From assembly GCF_000014945.1 (NCBI RefSeq), contig NC_008553.1, positions 186,001 to 250,000 of the forward strand: 64,000 nucleotides of DNA, given 5' to 3'. The stretch is from Methanothrix thermoacetophila PT. Its GTDB lineage: Archaea; Halobacteriota; Methanosarcinia; Methanotrichales; Methanotrichaceae. A model generated the notes under the pieces. That model had not been told where the DNA came from. It ran no database searches and saw nothing but the letters and a program-made list of their open reading frames with translations. Below, piece by piece: positions 37,095 through 46,405 of the stretch. The first letter of the stretch is position 1. Each line of letters opens with the position of its first letter. Both the position numbers and the translations under genes were made by a program.

Positions 37095-37302
37095 ATGTAT
37101 AAAAGATAGAGAAATCGACATCCTGTGGGTTGTTCATGAAGTATAAATGGCCAATGGGCTTCATGTGGCTGAGCATCACGACGTTGTGGGGATCGATCCA
37201 GAGCACATCGAGTTCCTACACAGCTGCATGGACATGAACAGAGATCCTGTACGCCAGGTCATTCTGTGGTGTAGCTGGATAGCAACCTTTATCTCTCCAT
37301 AA
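37095..37302 (+). other. TATA-like box and a possible 51-codon open frame
   Basis: A TGTATAAAAG sequence at about 37093-37102 is followed by an ATG at 37147 opening a frame to a TAA at 37302. The encoded segment VVGIDPEHIEFLHSCMDMNR looks protein-like, but there is no ribosome-binding site and no recognised family. The rest of the gap from 36953 is AT-rich and holds the promoter of the PINA gene. I treat this as a weak candidate gene. Confidence 0.25.
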
Positions 37303-37318
37303 CCCCTGGCTATAAACC

Positions 37319-37855
37319 ATGATATCCAGATCCGTAACGATCATCTCCATCCTGTTAATTGCATTTGGTTTGGCGCATGCTGTAAGTGTCCCCACTGAGA
37401 ATCTCCCCGCGGGATTCAAGCTGCTGGGCGTGATCGACACGAATACCACGGGAGTGAATGTATCAGAGGAGATAAACGATTTCTATGGCGCAAGGGACAT
37501 CGGCATTGTGAAAGATGTATCCATCGGGAAATACATCTGGGGCGAGATGGGCGTGGACTACGACGCAAAGATTACAATACTCTCTTTGGAAAACGATGGA
37601 TATGCAAGGGCAGCGTACGAGAACTACAGGAGCAGAGATGAGTTCAGGAACCCACCTATCAAGGGGATCGACAGGTTCGCAAATGTAACGATAAACGATC
37701 ATGACGCTCTTGAGATAAGAGATAAGGTCATGGATCTCCGGGGCACATCGATAAGGTTCCTGTATCTTTGGACCAACAGCAGCCGCGTTGTGCTCGTTGA
37801 GGGCAACGACTCGCGCGAGAGCAGCATGGCGCTGGCATCCGCAACCGGCATGTGA
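37319..37855 (+). CDS. Exported protein of unknown function
   Basis: A signal peptide (MISRSVTIISILLIAFGLAHA) precedes about 158 mature residues with N-glycosylation sequons (NTTG, NVSE, NVTI, NSSR). The mature region has a mixed alpha/beta pattern (GFKLLGVIDT, FYGARDIGIVKDVSIGKYIW, DHDALEIRDKV, SIRFLYLWTNSSRVVLVEG) similar to small exported proteins found in several copies in methanogens. No anchor is visible. I do not know a function. Confidence 0.7.
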   Translation: MISRSVTIISILLIAFGLAHAVSVPTENLPAGFKLLGVIDTNTTGVNVSEEINDFYGARDIGIVKDVSIGKYIWGEMGVDYDAKITILSLENDGYARAAYENYRSRDEFRNPPIKGIDRFANVTINDHDALEIRDKVMDLRGTSIRFLYLWTNSSRVVLVEGNDSRESSMALASATGM

Positions 37856-37980
37856 GCTGCTCCTGGCAGAACTGCAAAACATAAAACATTTCTTTTTATA
37901 CTGCGTATAACAGTTGAGACGGCAGGCTGTAATACTCCGTCTCATATGTGCAGAAGAATTGGCAGTGTGTGGTGATGAGC

Positions 37981-38622
37981 ATGGATATAAAGTGGTTCGG
38001 GCATTCCTGCTTTCAGATAACCGATTCTATAGGAAGGACCGTGGTGACAGATCCCCCTGATGAAAGCGTCGGCTACACCCTTCCTCCGATCAGAGCGGAT
38101 ATCGTTCTAATAAGCCACGACCATTTCGATCACAACAACGCTGATGCTGTGCTGGGATCGCCTATCGTGATAAAGCATCCTGGAATTTATAAAGCAGCTG
38201 GCATCGAGGTGAAGGGCGTTGGGACATACCACGATGATGCAGGAGGTAAATTGCGGGGCACGAACACGGTCTTCTGCTTCACCATGGATGACATCAGGGT
38301 GTGCCACCTGGGCGACCTGGGGCATGTGCTCAATGATAACGACGCGAGGGCTATAGGCGATGTGGACATTCTTCTCATACCCGTTGGCGGGACATTCACA
38401 ATAGACGCGCGCGGTGCTCTGGCCGTAATAGACAAACTCAAGCCGAATCTGGTGATTCCTATGCACTACAGGACGCCGGCTCTGGCATTTGATCTCGATC
38501 CCGTGGACAAGTTCATAAAGGCTGCCAGGGGGAGGAAGGTTCTCGGGCCTGAGAAGCTTCTTCATATATCGAGAGAGGATCTCGATCAGCAGAAGATAGT
38601 GCTCCTGGAGTACGTCTCGTAA
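37981..38622 (+). CDS. Metallo-beta-lactamase-fold hydrolase (UPF0173 type)
   Basis: About 213 residues with the fold's metal motif HDHFDH, preceded by WFGHSCFQI and followed by HLGDLGH and PMHYRTP ligand blocks. These small MBL proteins hydrolyse unknown substrates; some relatives act on lactones. I start at ATG 37981 (MDIKWFGHSC), 5 nt after a GGTGA motif; earlier in-frame starts at 37948 and 37975 are less likely. It stands alone upstream of the convergent guaAB gene. Confidence 0.88.
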   Translation: MDIKWFGHSCFQITDSIGRTVVTDPPDESVGYTLPPIRADIVLISHDHFDHNNADAVLGSPIVIKHPGIYKAAGIEVKGVGTYHDDAGGKLRGTNTVFCFTMDDIRVCHLGDLGHVLNDNDARAIGDVDILLIPVGGTFTIDARGALAVIDKLKPNLVIPMHYRTPALAFDLDPVDKFIKAARGRKVLGPEKLLHISREDLDQQKIVLLEYVS

Positions 38623-38663
38623 GCCAGCATCGGGGGAGATCCCGTCTCTTTACAGCTGCTGGC
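38623..38663. terminator. Hairpin between convergent genes
   Basis: GCCAGCA at 38623-38629 pairs with TGCTGGC at 38657-38663 around a long loop containing CTCTTTACAG. The stem directly follows the MBL stop. There is no clear T run, so its role in termination is uncertain. Confidence 0.3.
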
Positions 38664-38719
38664 GTTAAGCTTCGGACTAGCACCATATGGTCCCAAAAGT
38701 GGGTGTTTCAGGTGAGAGA

Positions 38720-39628
38720 TCACTCGAACTCTATCGTGCCTGGCGGTTTCGGGGTGATGTCGTACACAACCCTGGAGACGCCGGGTATCTCGCCTGTTAT
38801 CCTTGAGGATATCCGCCTCAATGCACCCCATGGGAGCTCGAGGACATCCGCCGTCATCGCATCCCTGGATGTCACAGCCCTCACTGCGACTACCCAGCCA
38901 TAGACCCTGTTATCGCCCTTTACGCCGGTGGCCTTTCCGATTACAGCAGCGAACGCCTGCCATGGTTTGAATGACGATATCTCCTCCTCGACTATCGCGT
39001 TCGCGGTGCGCACGACCTCCAGCTTCTCTCTTGTTATCTCGCCCACGATTCGCACTGCGAGACCGGGGCCCGGATACGGCATCCTCTCGCTTATCTCCAT
39101 CGGCAAGCCAAGCGCCCTTGCGACCTCCCTGACCTCATCTTTATAGAGATCACGCATCGGCTCTATTATCCCCTTGAACTCGATGTGCAGCGGCAGCCCG
39201 CCGACGTTGTGATGCGACTTTATCCCTCCCTCGGACTCGATCCTGTCAGGATAGATCGTGCCCTGGATCAGATACTCTGCGCCGACTTCGGATGCAACCT
39301 CCTCGAAAACCCTGATAAACGTCTCGCCGATGATCTTCCTCTTCTGCTCTGGATCTGTCACTCCCCTCAACGCGTTCAGGAATCTCTCTGATGCATCCAC
39401 TTTCATGAGATTGAGATGGCTGAATAGCTCCACGATCCTCTCCGACTCGAAGCGCCTCATGAGACCGCTGTCGACGTAGACCGGTACAAGATTCTCTCCG
39501 AGAGCCCTGTGCGCAAGAACAGCGCAGACAGAGCTGTCGACGCCGCCTGAGAGAGCTATTATCGCCTTGCCCTTCACCTCACGCCGGATCTCATCTATCG
39601 CGTTGTCGATAAAGCGCTGAACATCCAT
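38720..39628 (-). CDS. guaAB: GMP synthase subunit B (ATP pyrophosphatase)
   Basis: The chain converts XMP to GMP using ammonia from a separate glutaminase chain, the archaeal two-subunit arrangement. The P-loop is [10 protein letters not shown] near residue 28, followed by VYVDSGLMR and IGETFIRVF, and the dimerisation domain ends [21 protein letters not shown] start at ATG 39628 ([11 protein letters not shown]); an open frame continues 86 codons upstream but only through repeat DNA. The glutaminase partner is not in the window. Confidence 0.95.
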   Translation of the reverse strand: MDVQRFIDNAIDEIRREVKGKAIIALSGGVDSSVCAVLAHRALGENLVPVYVDSGLMRRFESERIVELFSHLNLMKVDASERFLNALRGVTDPEQKRKIIGETFIRVFEEVASEVGAEYLIQGTIYPDRIESEGGIKSHHNVGGLPLHIEFKGIIEPMRDLYKDEVREVARALGLPMEISERMPYPGPGLAVRIVGEITREKLEVVRTANAIVEEEISSFKPWQAFAAVIGKATGVKGDNRVYGWVVAVRAVTSRDAMTADVLELPWGALRRISSRITGEIPGVSRVVYDITPKPPGTIEFE

Positions 39629-39677
39629 AGTAAGGGCAGGATATCTCACCGGATAATAGGCTTGTGGTGGTTCACGA

Positions 39678-39935
39678 GGACCTGTCCGAATAGGGATCAG
39701 GTGTTTCTGACATGCAGTTGGAGAGATGGCCAAACACGCGTCTGGATTTGAACAGCTCTCCGAATAAGGATTAGGTGTTTCTGACATGCAGAAGCGGTTA
39801 GGTCCAAATTTCTGGCATCGGCTAATATCCGGACAGGTCCGTTCATGGGACCTATCCGAATGGGATGGAATGCTTATGACAAACAAGAGCTATAAGGCTC
39901 ATATTTCTGGCTCCAACCTTTTATTCAAACAGATC
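39678..39935 (+). repeat. Three Family I units in series (copies 7-9)
   Basis: Unit 1 (39678-39755) starts GGACCTGTCCGAATAGGG and loses similarity after CATGCAG. Unit 2 (39756-39841) is a full copy ending ATATCCGGACAGGTCC. Unit 3 (39848-39935) is the diverged type with ACAAACAAGAGCTATAAGG and ends in TTTTATTCAAACAGATCC. The spacing of units 2 and 3 is about 94 bp. The array separates guaAB from the mscS-like gene. Confidence 0.7.
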
Positions 39936-40110
39936 CAAACTCCGTACCATAACCTTTATCACATACTTATCTCATCTTGCGGTCAGTGGTCACTTTACGC
40001 TCGAGAACATCGCCGCTTTCCCCCCTGCTGTCGTCAACGACACCATAGAGACCGTAGTCGCGCAGGGAAGCAACAGCTCTCTCACAATACTCTACGGTGC
40101 CCTAAGCCGG

Positions 40111-40917
40111 GTGGATCCCATAGCGCTCATCACAGACCTTGTGATAATATGTGTGATTCTTATCGGGACACAGATTGCTGCGAAGATCGCAGACAGGATG
40201 CTCCAGAAGTACTTTTTGAGCTTCGCGGAGAGGATGCTCAAGAACAACATACTTCAGGCGGAGCATGTCGAGGAGGAGCGGACCAGAACATTTCACATCA
40301 TAATAAGAAGGATCGTGGTTGCGTCGATCTACGTGGCCGGTATAGCTCTGGTGGTACTCCAGATCCCACAGCTGTACAGGATAGCAATCGCACTGCTCGC
40401 CGGCGCCAGCCTGGCCGGCCTGGCGATAGGCTTCGCAGCGAAGGATGCCCTCTCCAACCTCATATCAGGAGTGTTCATAGCAGTCTTTCAGCCGATACGT
40501 GTTGGTGATTACGTCACATTCCGCAACGATTACGGATACGTGGAGGACATCACACTGAGACACACTGTCATATGCATATGGGATAAAAGGAGGATCGTTG
40601 TCCCTAACAGTGTTATCTCCACAGAGGTCATAGTGAACTGGTCCATGCGGGATCCTGTGTCGGTATGGACGGTCGATTTCCTGATACAGGATGCATCAAA
40701 TATAGACAGAGCGAAGTCGATAATCCTGGAGATCGCGAGAAGCCAGCCACACGTTCTTAAGGAGATGGAGATCAAGGTTCTTCTTGTGGAGAGCACCAAG
40801 GACGGCAACAAGCTCCGTCTCTACTTCAACTCCCTCAACAGGGATCTTGCATTCGACACAGGCTGCCATATACTGGAGGAGGCGAAGAAGGCCTTCATGA
40901 GGGAGAGGATAAGCTGA
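40111..40917 (+). CDS. MscS-family mechanosensitive channel, probably N-terminally truncated
   Basis: Three transmembrane helices (LITDLVIICVILIGT, VVASIYVAGIALVVL and the pore-lining ALLAGASLAGLAIGFAAKDALSN) precede the MscS beta domain (QPIRVGDYV, VEDITLRHTVI, VPNSVIST). The channel relieves osmotic pressure. The first usable start is GTG 40111, without a ribosome-binding site. The same frame stays open upstream to 39880 and encodes plausible protein (TITFITYLSHLAVSGHF, then VVNDTIETVVAQGSN) right up to the end of the Family I unit. So the original N-terminus was probably replaced by the repeat. Confidence 0.85.
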   Translation: MDPIALITDLVIICVILIGTQIAAKIADRMLQKYFLSFAERMLKNNILQAEHVEEERTRTFHIIIRRIVVASIYVAGIALVVLQIPQLYRIAIALLAGASLAGLAIGFAAKDALSNLISGVFIAVFQPIRVGDYVTFRNDYGYVEDITLRHTVICIWDKRRIVVPNSVISTEVIVNWSMRDPVSVWTVDFLIQDASNIDRAKSIILEIARSQPHVLKEMEIKVLLVESTKDGNKLRLYFNSLNRDLAFDTGCHILEEAKKAFMRERIS

Positions 40918-41265
40918 TCTCCGAGGGTGTGTATGGGGATAAGTGATGCGAGGAAGGCCGAGTATATGCTCGTATCGTTATATCCCAAAGGACCTGTCCA
41001 AATAAGGCTCGAGCATCTCCTCCATCCAAAAGCATCCAGCCACACGTTCTGAATTCAGCTCTTATTCGGACACATCCTATCCCAATGATACAAGCAATTC
41101 AGTGATACGAACACTCAACCCGGAAAGAGGACGTGTCCGAATGATGATTAGGTGTTTCAACCTGCAGAATGCAGTGGGGCCAGATTTCTGGCCTCCGCTC
41201 ATATCCGGACAGGTCCCGGAAAGATTCCAAAAAAAAGATATTGTTACATGCCCAACTGAGGTCTG
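40918..41265. repeat. Family I copies 10 and 11 with a Family II fragment between them
   Basis: Copy 10 (40989-41075) keeps the ends AGGACCTGTCCAAATAAGG and CTCTTATTCGGACACATCC but has a different interior (ATCCAAAAGCATCCAGCC). At 41096-41120, TTCAGTGATACGAACACTC matches one end of Family II. Copy 11 (41129-41217) is a normal unit ending ATATCCGGACAGGTCC. No gene is seen between mscS and hef. Confidence 0.6.
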
Positions 41266-43515
41266 ATGTCCTACCTGGTCCATCCGCTCCTCAAGCCGGA
41301 GGCCGTTGAGAAAAGGCTCTTTCAGATAGATTTGGCTGCCAGGGCGCTGCGTGGATCGACGCTGGTTGTGATGCCTACCGGTCTTGGAAAGACCATCGTG
41401 GCGCTTATGGTCATGCTTGCACGCCTCGAGAAGGGCAGGGTGTTATTCCTGGCGCCGACACGCCCGCTGGTGGAGCAGCATGCAGCGTTTCTCCGCAGGG
41501 TTCTCACATCCCCGGATCTAGTCGCCTCTGTGACAGGGGAGACGGATCCCGAGAGCAGGGCTGAGATCTGGAGGAGCTGCAGGATAGCAGTCTCAACTCC
41601 TCAGGTCGTGGAGAACGACCTCCTCTCAGGCAGGATGGATCTCAGGGATGTATCACTTGTGATATTCGACGAGGCGCACAGGGCGGCGGGCAACTACGCT
41701 TATGTCTACATAGCAGAACGCTACAGGAGGGAGGCAAGGGATCCGCTTGTTCTGGGAATGACAGCGAGCCCTGGAAGTGAAGCAGAGCGGATAGCTGAGA
41801 TCTGCGCCAACCTCGGGATCGAGAGCATCGAGATGAAGAGCGAGAGCGATCCCGATGTCGCGCCCTTCGTCCACCACAGGGAGATAGAGTGGATAAAAGT
41901 GGAGGTGCCGGAGCAGCTCCAGAAGATACGTGGCGTGATAGACGGCCTTGTAAGCGAGCGGATGGAGGAGATCAACAGCCTGGGGATGTGCAGGATAGAT
42001 CCCAGGACATCAAAGGGGGAACTCCTGGACCTGCAGAAGCGGTTCAGCAGCGCGCTTGCACGTGGACCGAATCAGAACATCTTCAGGGGAATCTCTCTGC
42101 TCGCAGAGATCATGAAGCTCAAGCATGCAGTCGAGCTCGCGGAGACCCAGGGAGTGAGCGCTCTGAGACAGTACCTGGAGCGCCTGGCTCAGGAGGCGAG
42201 GTCGAGGGGCGGATCGAAGGCGTCCCGCAGGCTAATTGAGGATCCCAGGATACAGCATGTTCTCTCAGTGCTGAAGGATATTGATCTGGAGCACCCGAAG
42301 CTCAGCAGGGCGCTCGAGATCATCGAGGATCAGCTTGAGACATCTCCGGAGTCGAGGATAATCGTGTTCACAAACTACCGCGACACAGCGACAGCGCTTC
42401 TCAGGTTTCTTCAAGCGAACGCCTCTGATGCTGTGAAACCCGTTCGCTTTGTCGGCCAGGCGAGCAGGGAGAATGATGAGGGGCTGAGCCAGAGAAAGCA
42501 GTCAGAGATCCTGGAGAAGTTCAGAGCAGGAGAGTACAACGTCCTCATAGCGACCTCTGTTGGAGAGGAGGGCATAGACATACCATCCACAGATATGGTC
42601 CTGTTCTACGAGCCGGTACCCTCTGAGATAAGAAGCATACAGCGCAAGGGCAGAACCGGGCGTGCAAGGACCGGCCGGGTAGTTGTGCTGATAGCGAAGG
42701 GAACAAGGGACGAGGCATACTACTGGATAAGCGATCGAAAGGAACGGACCATGAGGAGGCAGCTCCAGGGCATGGCAGAGCCGCTGCCAGTAGACTCTGC
42801 TGTACCTGATACAGCTCCAATCTCATCGAGAGCCTCGAGGCAGATCAGCATCACCGAGATATGCGAGCCGGATGAGCTGCCTCTGATTATCGTCGATTCC
42901 CGTGAGCGCGATATGGCCAGGCTTCTCGAGAAGACCGGGCTCAGAATAGTCCTGAGGTCTCTTGAGGTTGGTGATTACGTCCTCTCAGAGCGGCTCGGAA
43001 TAGAGAGGAAGACTGCGGACGATCTCATCGATTCTATCATAGATCCTGAGCGGGATCTCTTCAGGCAGATAGGAGATCTTGCAAGAACATACGATCGGCC
43101 GCTGCTGATCATAGAGGGCCAGAACCTCTACGCCCGACAGGTCCATCCGAACTCTGTCAGGGGAATTCTGGCCACAATAGCGGTGGATTTCGGCGTCCCG
43201 ATCGTGCCCACCGGGAGCATTGAGGAGACTGCAGCTCTGATAGCACTGATGGCGAGAAGGGAGCATGAGGCCGGCTACAGGGACGTGAAGCTGCACGGGA
43301 GGAAGACGTCCAGAACGCTGAAGGAACAACAGGAGTACCTCATATCCGCACTTCCCGGAGTCGGGCCGTCAGTGGCGCGCAACCTCCTGCGCCACTTCGG
43401 ATCTGTGGAGAGGATCATGACAGCGAGCGAGGGGGAGCTGATGTCTGTGGACAAGGTCGGCCCAAAGACTGCTGCCAGGATCAGGGAGATAGTGTCAGGC
43501 GAGTACAAGGGGTGA
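41266..43515 (+). CDS. hef: Hef: fused SF2 helicase and XPF-type nuclease
   Basis: Hef processes stalled or branched replication forks. Helicase motifs are MPTGLGKT (Walker A, ~residue 37), DEAHRAAG (motif II), GMTASPGS, and the second RecA fold with TSVGEEGIDIPS and QRKGRTGR. The nuclease follows with VDSRERD and GIERKTADDLIDSI, and tandem helix-hairpin-helix motifs end the protein (LPGVGPSVARNLL, VDKVGPKTAARI). The length of 749 residues is normal for the full archaeal protein. ATG start after a GAGG motif. Confidence 0.96.
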   Translation: MSYLVHPLLKPEAVEKRLFQIDLAARALRGSTLVVMPTGLGKTIVALMVMLARLEKGRVLFLAPTRPLVEQHAAFLRRVLTSPDLVASVTGETDPESRAEIWRSCRIAVSTPQVVENDLLSGRMDLRDVSLVIFDEAHRAAGNYAYVYIAERYRREARDPLVLGMTASPGSEAERIAEICANLGIESIEMKSESDPDVAPFVHHREIEWIKVEVPEQLQKIRGVIDGLVSERMEEINSLGMCRIDPRTSKGELLDLQKRFSSALARGPNQNIFRGISLLAEIMKLKHAVELAETQGVSALRQYLERLAQEARSRGGSKASRRLIEDPRIQHVLSVLKDIDLEHPKLSRALEIIEDQLETSPESRIIVFTNYRDTATALLRFLQANASDAVKPVRFVGQASRENDEGLSQRKQSEILEKFRAGEYNVLIATSVGEEGIDIPSTDMVLFYEPVPSEIRSIQRKGRTGRARTGRVVVLIAKGTRDEAYYWISDRKERTMRRQLQGMAEPLPVDSAVPDTAPISSRASRQISITEICEPDELPLIIVDSRERDMARLLEKTGLRIVLRSLEVGDYVLSERLGIERKTADDLIDSIIDPERDLFRQIGDLARTYDRPLLIIEGQNLYARQVHPNSVRGILATIAVDFGVPIVPTGSIEETAALIALMARREHEAGYRDVKLHGRKTSRTLKEQQEYLISALPGVGPSVARNLLRHFGSVERIMTASEGELMSVDKVGPKTAARIREIVSGEYKG

Positions 43516-43517
43516 AC

Positions 43518-43814
43518 TACCCTACCCTGAAGGGTAGGGCTTCCCACTTCATCGCCAAAACTTGCATCACAGATATATGATGTAGAGGTTTTGACTCTAT
43601 GGGCACTACGGGCTGTTCCATCCCTGCAATGAGTATGTTCATGGAAGCATATGTCAGAAGCAGGGAGGGCTTCGCTCTCCTCTGGGGACTTCCCGCTGCG
43701 CCCTCTCCTCTCCCAAGAGTTAAATTCCTCAGATGGACTTTGAGGTCTCAGTGAATAGCACGGCCCTTCACATGAGCTGTGTTCGAGCCGCGCGACCCAT
43801 GAAGCTCCGCTCAT
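43518..43814 (-). pseudogene. Relic of an IS200/IS605-type tnpB 3' end and right end
   Basis: On the minus strand an open frame ends in ...GDEVGSPTLQGRV. The DNA here, GGGAAGCCCTACCCTTCAGG followed by GTAGGG, is the form seen at the 3' end of archaeal tnpB genes and their guide-RNA ends. Its 9-bp dyad (CCCTACCCT, AGGGTAGGG at 43520-43539) is perfect. No RuvC catalytic segment remains, and a second short frame (43815-44006) is in a different phase. The relic begins directly after the hef stop. The identification rests on motif memory, not a search. Confidence 0.45.
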
Positions 43815-44006
43815 CGGGCTGATAGAGATTGGGAGGCATAAACTCTGGTCTTCGGGGCGGAGAGAGGATCATCGGCATACAGATATGGAGAAATCGACCA
43901 ATTCCAAAATCCCGGCCCTGTCCAATGAACTGTCCTGAGCAGTTTGTAAAATCACAGCGAACTCGGCAGGCACCCTCATGCCTGCTCCGCCTCGCCATCG
44001 TTCTCA

Positions 44007-45431
44007 TCATCCCCCACCATCATTGGGAGGGAAGTCTGTCAACCGCCTTTGTGAGCTCATGGACCTCTCACCAGGTATATCCAAAGGGTATATCCCCGTT
44101 AGGCAGCCTGTGCAGAAGTGATCCTCCGGAAGGCCTATAGCTCTAATCAACCCCTCCAGGCTCACATATCCCAGAGAGTCCGCGTCTATGACGGTCTCCA
44201 CGCCTGCCACCGTCTTGTGCGCTGCTATGAGCTCGTCCCTGCTGGCCATGTCGATTCCTAGATAGCAGGGCGCTATTATCGGCGGGCTTCCAATTCTCAC
44301 ATGGACCTTCTGCGCTCCAGCGTCCTTCACCATCTTCACGATCCTGCGGCTGGTCGTGCCTCTTACTATGCTGTCGTCCACCAGAACTATGCGCTGTCCC
44401 TCGATGTTCGGCCTGATGGTGTTCATCTTCATGCGTACCGCCGCCTCTCTCATCGATTGATCCGGCATGATGAACGTCCTCCCCACGTAGCGGTTCTTCA
44501 TGAGGCACTCCTTGTACCGTATACCGGATCGCTGGTGGTATCCTACAGCCATCGTGATCCCGGAGTCGGGAATCGGAGAGACGATATCCGCATCAGCCGG
44601 ATGCTCATCCGCGAGGATGGAGCCTATGTTCACCCTGACGTCGTATATGAGCTTTGTATCCATGATGCTGTCAGGCCTCGCGAAGTAGACATACTCAAAT
44701 ATGCAGTGCGCAGGCCTCGGAGAGTTCACGAGCCTGATGCAATTCATCTCCCCGTCTCTCAGCACGACCATCTCGCCGGGCGCGACGTCTCTTATGAGCC
44801 TGCCGTTTAGTGCATCTATGGCAACGCTCTCAGATGCCACCACAATCCCATCATCGATCGCCCCGATGCACAGCGGCTTTATCCCAAGCGGATCCCTGAG
44901 TCCTATAACCGTGTCGTTGCACATAATCGCCAGAGAATAGGAGCCGACTAGCCGGCGCATGACAGCTCTCACCGCATCTGCGAGATCGTATCTCTGTATC
45001 TCCTTCACGAGAAGATGGGCTATGACTTCTGTATCAGATGTCGTGGAAAATATATCGCCAGCGCCCTCAAGCTCGGATCTCAGCTCTCCTGAGTTCACTA
45101 GGTTGCCGTTGTGAGCTACGGCGATGGTCTTATCCCTGTATTTCACAAGAATCGGCTGGCTGTTCTCCAGGGTGTGCGCGCCTGATGTCGGATAGCGGAC
45201 ATGCCCTATACCCACGGCCCCGGGCAGAAGGGCTATCTGTGTCTCGGTGAAGACCTCCGCGACCAGGCCGATCCCCCGGTAACTGTGGATGGACTTTCCG
45301 TCATGGACACAGATGCCAGCCGCCTCCTGGCCGCGATGCTGCAATGCGTGCAGGGCGTAGTAGATCATCCTCGCCACGTTTTTGTTCGTGTCCCCCAACG
45401 AGATCCCAACGACCCCGCATGCATCTCGCAT
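44007..45431 (-). CDS. purF: Amidophosphoribosyltransferase
   Basis: PurF makes phosphoribosylamine from PRPP and glutamine, the first purine step. A four-residue leader (MRDA) precedes catalytic Cys5 (CGVVGISLGD). The glutaminase half has HALQHRGQEAAG and GHVRYPTSG; the transferase half has the PRPP motif VLVDDSIVRGTTSRR. C-terminal cysteines in CTGCLTGIYPLDI suggest an iron-sulfur cluster. Length 474 residues. The end lies beside the TnpB relic. Confidence 0.95.
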   Translation of the reverse strand: MRDACGVVGISLGDTNKNVARMIYYALHALQHRGQEAAGICVHDGKSIHSYRGIGLVAEVFTETQIALLPGAVGIGHVRYPTSGAHTLENSQPILVKYRDKTIAVAHNGNLVNSGELRSELEGAGDIFSTTSDTEVIAHLLVKEIQRYDLADAVRAVMRRLVGSYSLAIMCNDTVIGLRDPLGIKPLCIGAIDDGIVVASESVAIDALNGRLIRDVAPGEMVVLRDGEMNCIRLVNSPRPAHCIFEYVYFARPDSIMDTKLIYDVRVNIGSILADEHPADADIVSPIPDSGITMAVGYHQRSGIRYKECLMKNRYVGRTFIMPDQSMREAAVRMKMNTIRPNIEGQRIVLVDDSIVRGTTSRRIVKMVKDAGAQKVHVRIGSPPIIAPCYLGIDMASRDELIAAHKTVAGVETVIDADSLGYVSLEGLIRAIGLPEDHFCTGCLTGIYPLDIPGERSMSSQRRLTDFPPNDGGG

Positions 45432-45434
45432 ATC

Positions 45435-45605
45435 TCAGTATCCAGCCTTACGCATCCACTTGTAACTTCTGAGCCTCTTCGACCTGCCGAACCCACACGC
45501 GACGCATGTCTTTCTGTTGAAGTTGTATGAGAGCCTGCCGCATCTCCTGCACCTTACATGCGTCCTCTTGTGACATTTGCCCATAGAGGGCGTTCCTTTA
45601 CTCAT
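45435..45605 (-). CDS. rpl37e: Ribosomal protein L37e
   Basis: A 56-residue basic protein from ATG 45605 to TGA 45435. It begins [10 protein letters not shown] and has the zinc knuckles CRRCG and CVACGFG, ending [10 protein letters not shown], as expected for archaeal L37e of the large ribosomal subunit. It starts 11 nt after the stop of lsm, the usual archaeal gene order, and is followed by purF with a 3-nt gap. Confidence 0.95.
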   Translation of the reverse strand: MSKGTPSMGKCHKRTHVRCRRCGRLSYNFNRKTCVACGFGRSKRLRSYKWMRKAGY

Positions 45606-45616
45606 CTAAATCCACC

Positions 45617-45832
45617 TCATGGCGATATGTAGACTACGTTATCTCCGCGCACTATCACAGCGCCGATCTTGCGCGCTGTGCCCTCTGCGATCTCCTCGGT
45701 GTTCTCCAGGACCAGGTTCATGTGGATATCGTATCCCTGGAGCTCTCCGCGAAATGCCCTTCCGTCCTTGAGTCTAACTATCACGGGCGAATTTAGCGAT
45801 TCATTCAAAATATCAAGCGGCCTCTGTGCCAT
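45617..45832 (-). CDS. Archaeal Sm-like RNA-binding protein (Lsm)
   Basis: About 71 residues from ATG 45832: [19 protein letters not shown], Sm motif 1 [27 protein letters not shown] and Sm motif 2 [16 protein letters not shown]. The IRG/VRG triplet and the MNL block are diagnostic. It forms heptameric rings that bind U-rich RNA. The gene is first in lsm-rpl37e-purF. A longer frame to 45949 is discarded because it overlaps the divergent promoter. Confidence 0.95.
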   Translation of the reverse strand: MAQRPLDILNESLNSPVIVRLKDGRAFRGELQGYDIHMNLVLENTEEIAEGTARKIGAVIVRGDNVVYISP

Positions 45833-45892
45833 CAACTCCTCTCCACGCTGATGTACCAGCAAAATGCATATCTGCAAGTGACTGTTTCGTTG

Positions 45893-45903
45893 CATATTTA
45901 AAT
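45893..45903 (+). promoter_or_regulatory. TATA-like box in the lsm / PUA divergent promoter
   Basis: CATATTTAAAT is centred about 28 nt before the ATG at 45926, with no good ribosome-binding site between, which suggests a leaderless transcript for the PUA gene. Confidence 0.5.
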
Positions 45904-45925
45904 TTGTCGGGAATACCTGGTGGCC

Positions 45926-46405
45926 ATGAGGATCAAATCCAGGCACCATCTGAAGGGCAGCGAGGTAAAAAGGATACTGAGTGCAATCGAGGAGCGGATC
46001 GAGGATCCAGATGGTCTGAGAAAAGCCTCGATGGAGCTCGCAGAGACGGATGAGGGGTTTGAGATAATAATCGTTAACGGTAGACCTCTTCTGATGATAA
46101 TAGACGGAGAGCCCTTCTTCACCGTCCTGGGGGCCATCGAGCTATCCCCCAGGGGGAGAACTGTGGTGGTTGATTCGGGCGCTGTTCGCTTCATAGCCAA
46201 CGGTGCTGATGTGATGGGGCCGGGGATTGTGCAAGCAGATCCCGAGATCCAGACTGGAGATCTCGTCGTGGTCGTGGAAGAGCGGCACAGGAAGCCGCTT
46301 GCTGTGGGGAGGGCGCTCAGGGCCGGTCCGGAGATGAAAGGCGAGGGAAAGGCCGTCGAGTCTATACATCATGTTGGCGACAGGATCTGGAAGAGCATCT
46401 GCTGA
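45926..46405 (+). CDS. PUA-domain RNA-binding protein (MCT-1-like)
   Basis: The 159 residues split into an N-terminal alpha/beta part ([36 protein letters not shown]) and a C-terminal PUA domain ([43 protein letters not shown]). Related archaeal proteins and eukaryotic MCT-1 bind structured RNA and tRNA or ribosomes. It is divergent from lsm-rpl37e, consistent with a translation role. A GTG at 45920 is an alternative start. Confidence 0.92.
   Translation: MRIKSRHHLKGSEVKRILSAIEERIEDPDGLRKASMELAETDEGFEIIIVNGRPLLMIIDGEPFFTVLGAIELSPRGRTVVVDSGAVRFIANGADVMGPGIVQADPEIQTGDLVVVVEERHRKPLAVGRALRAGPEMKGEGKAVESIHHVGDRIWKSIC

Noticed and set aside
39629-39886. guaAB could start 86 codons earlier at 39886.
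   Set aside because: The extra segment is a translation of Family I repeats, and homology begins at [11 protein letters not shown] (39628).
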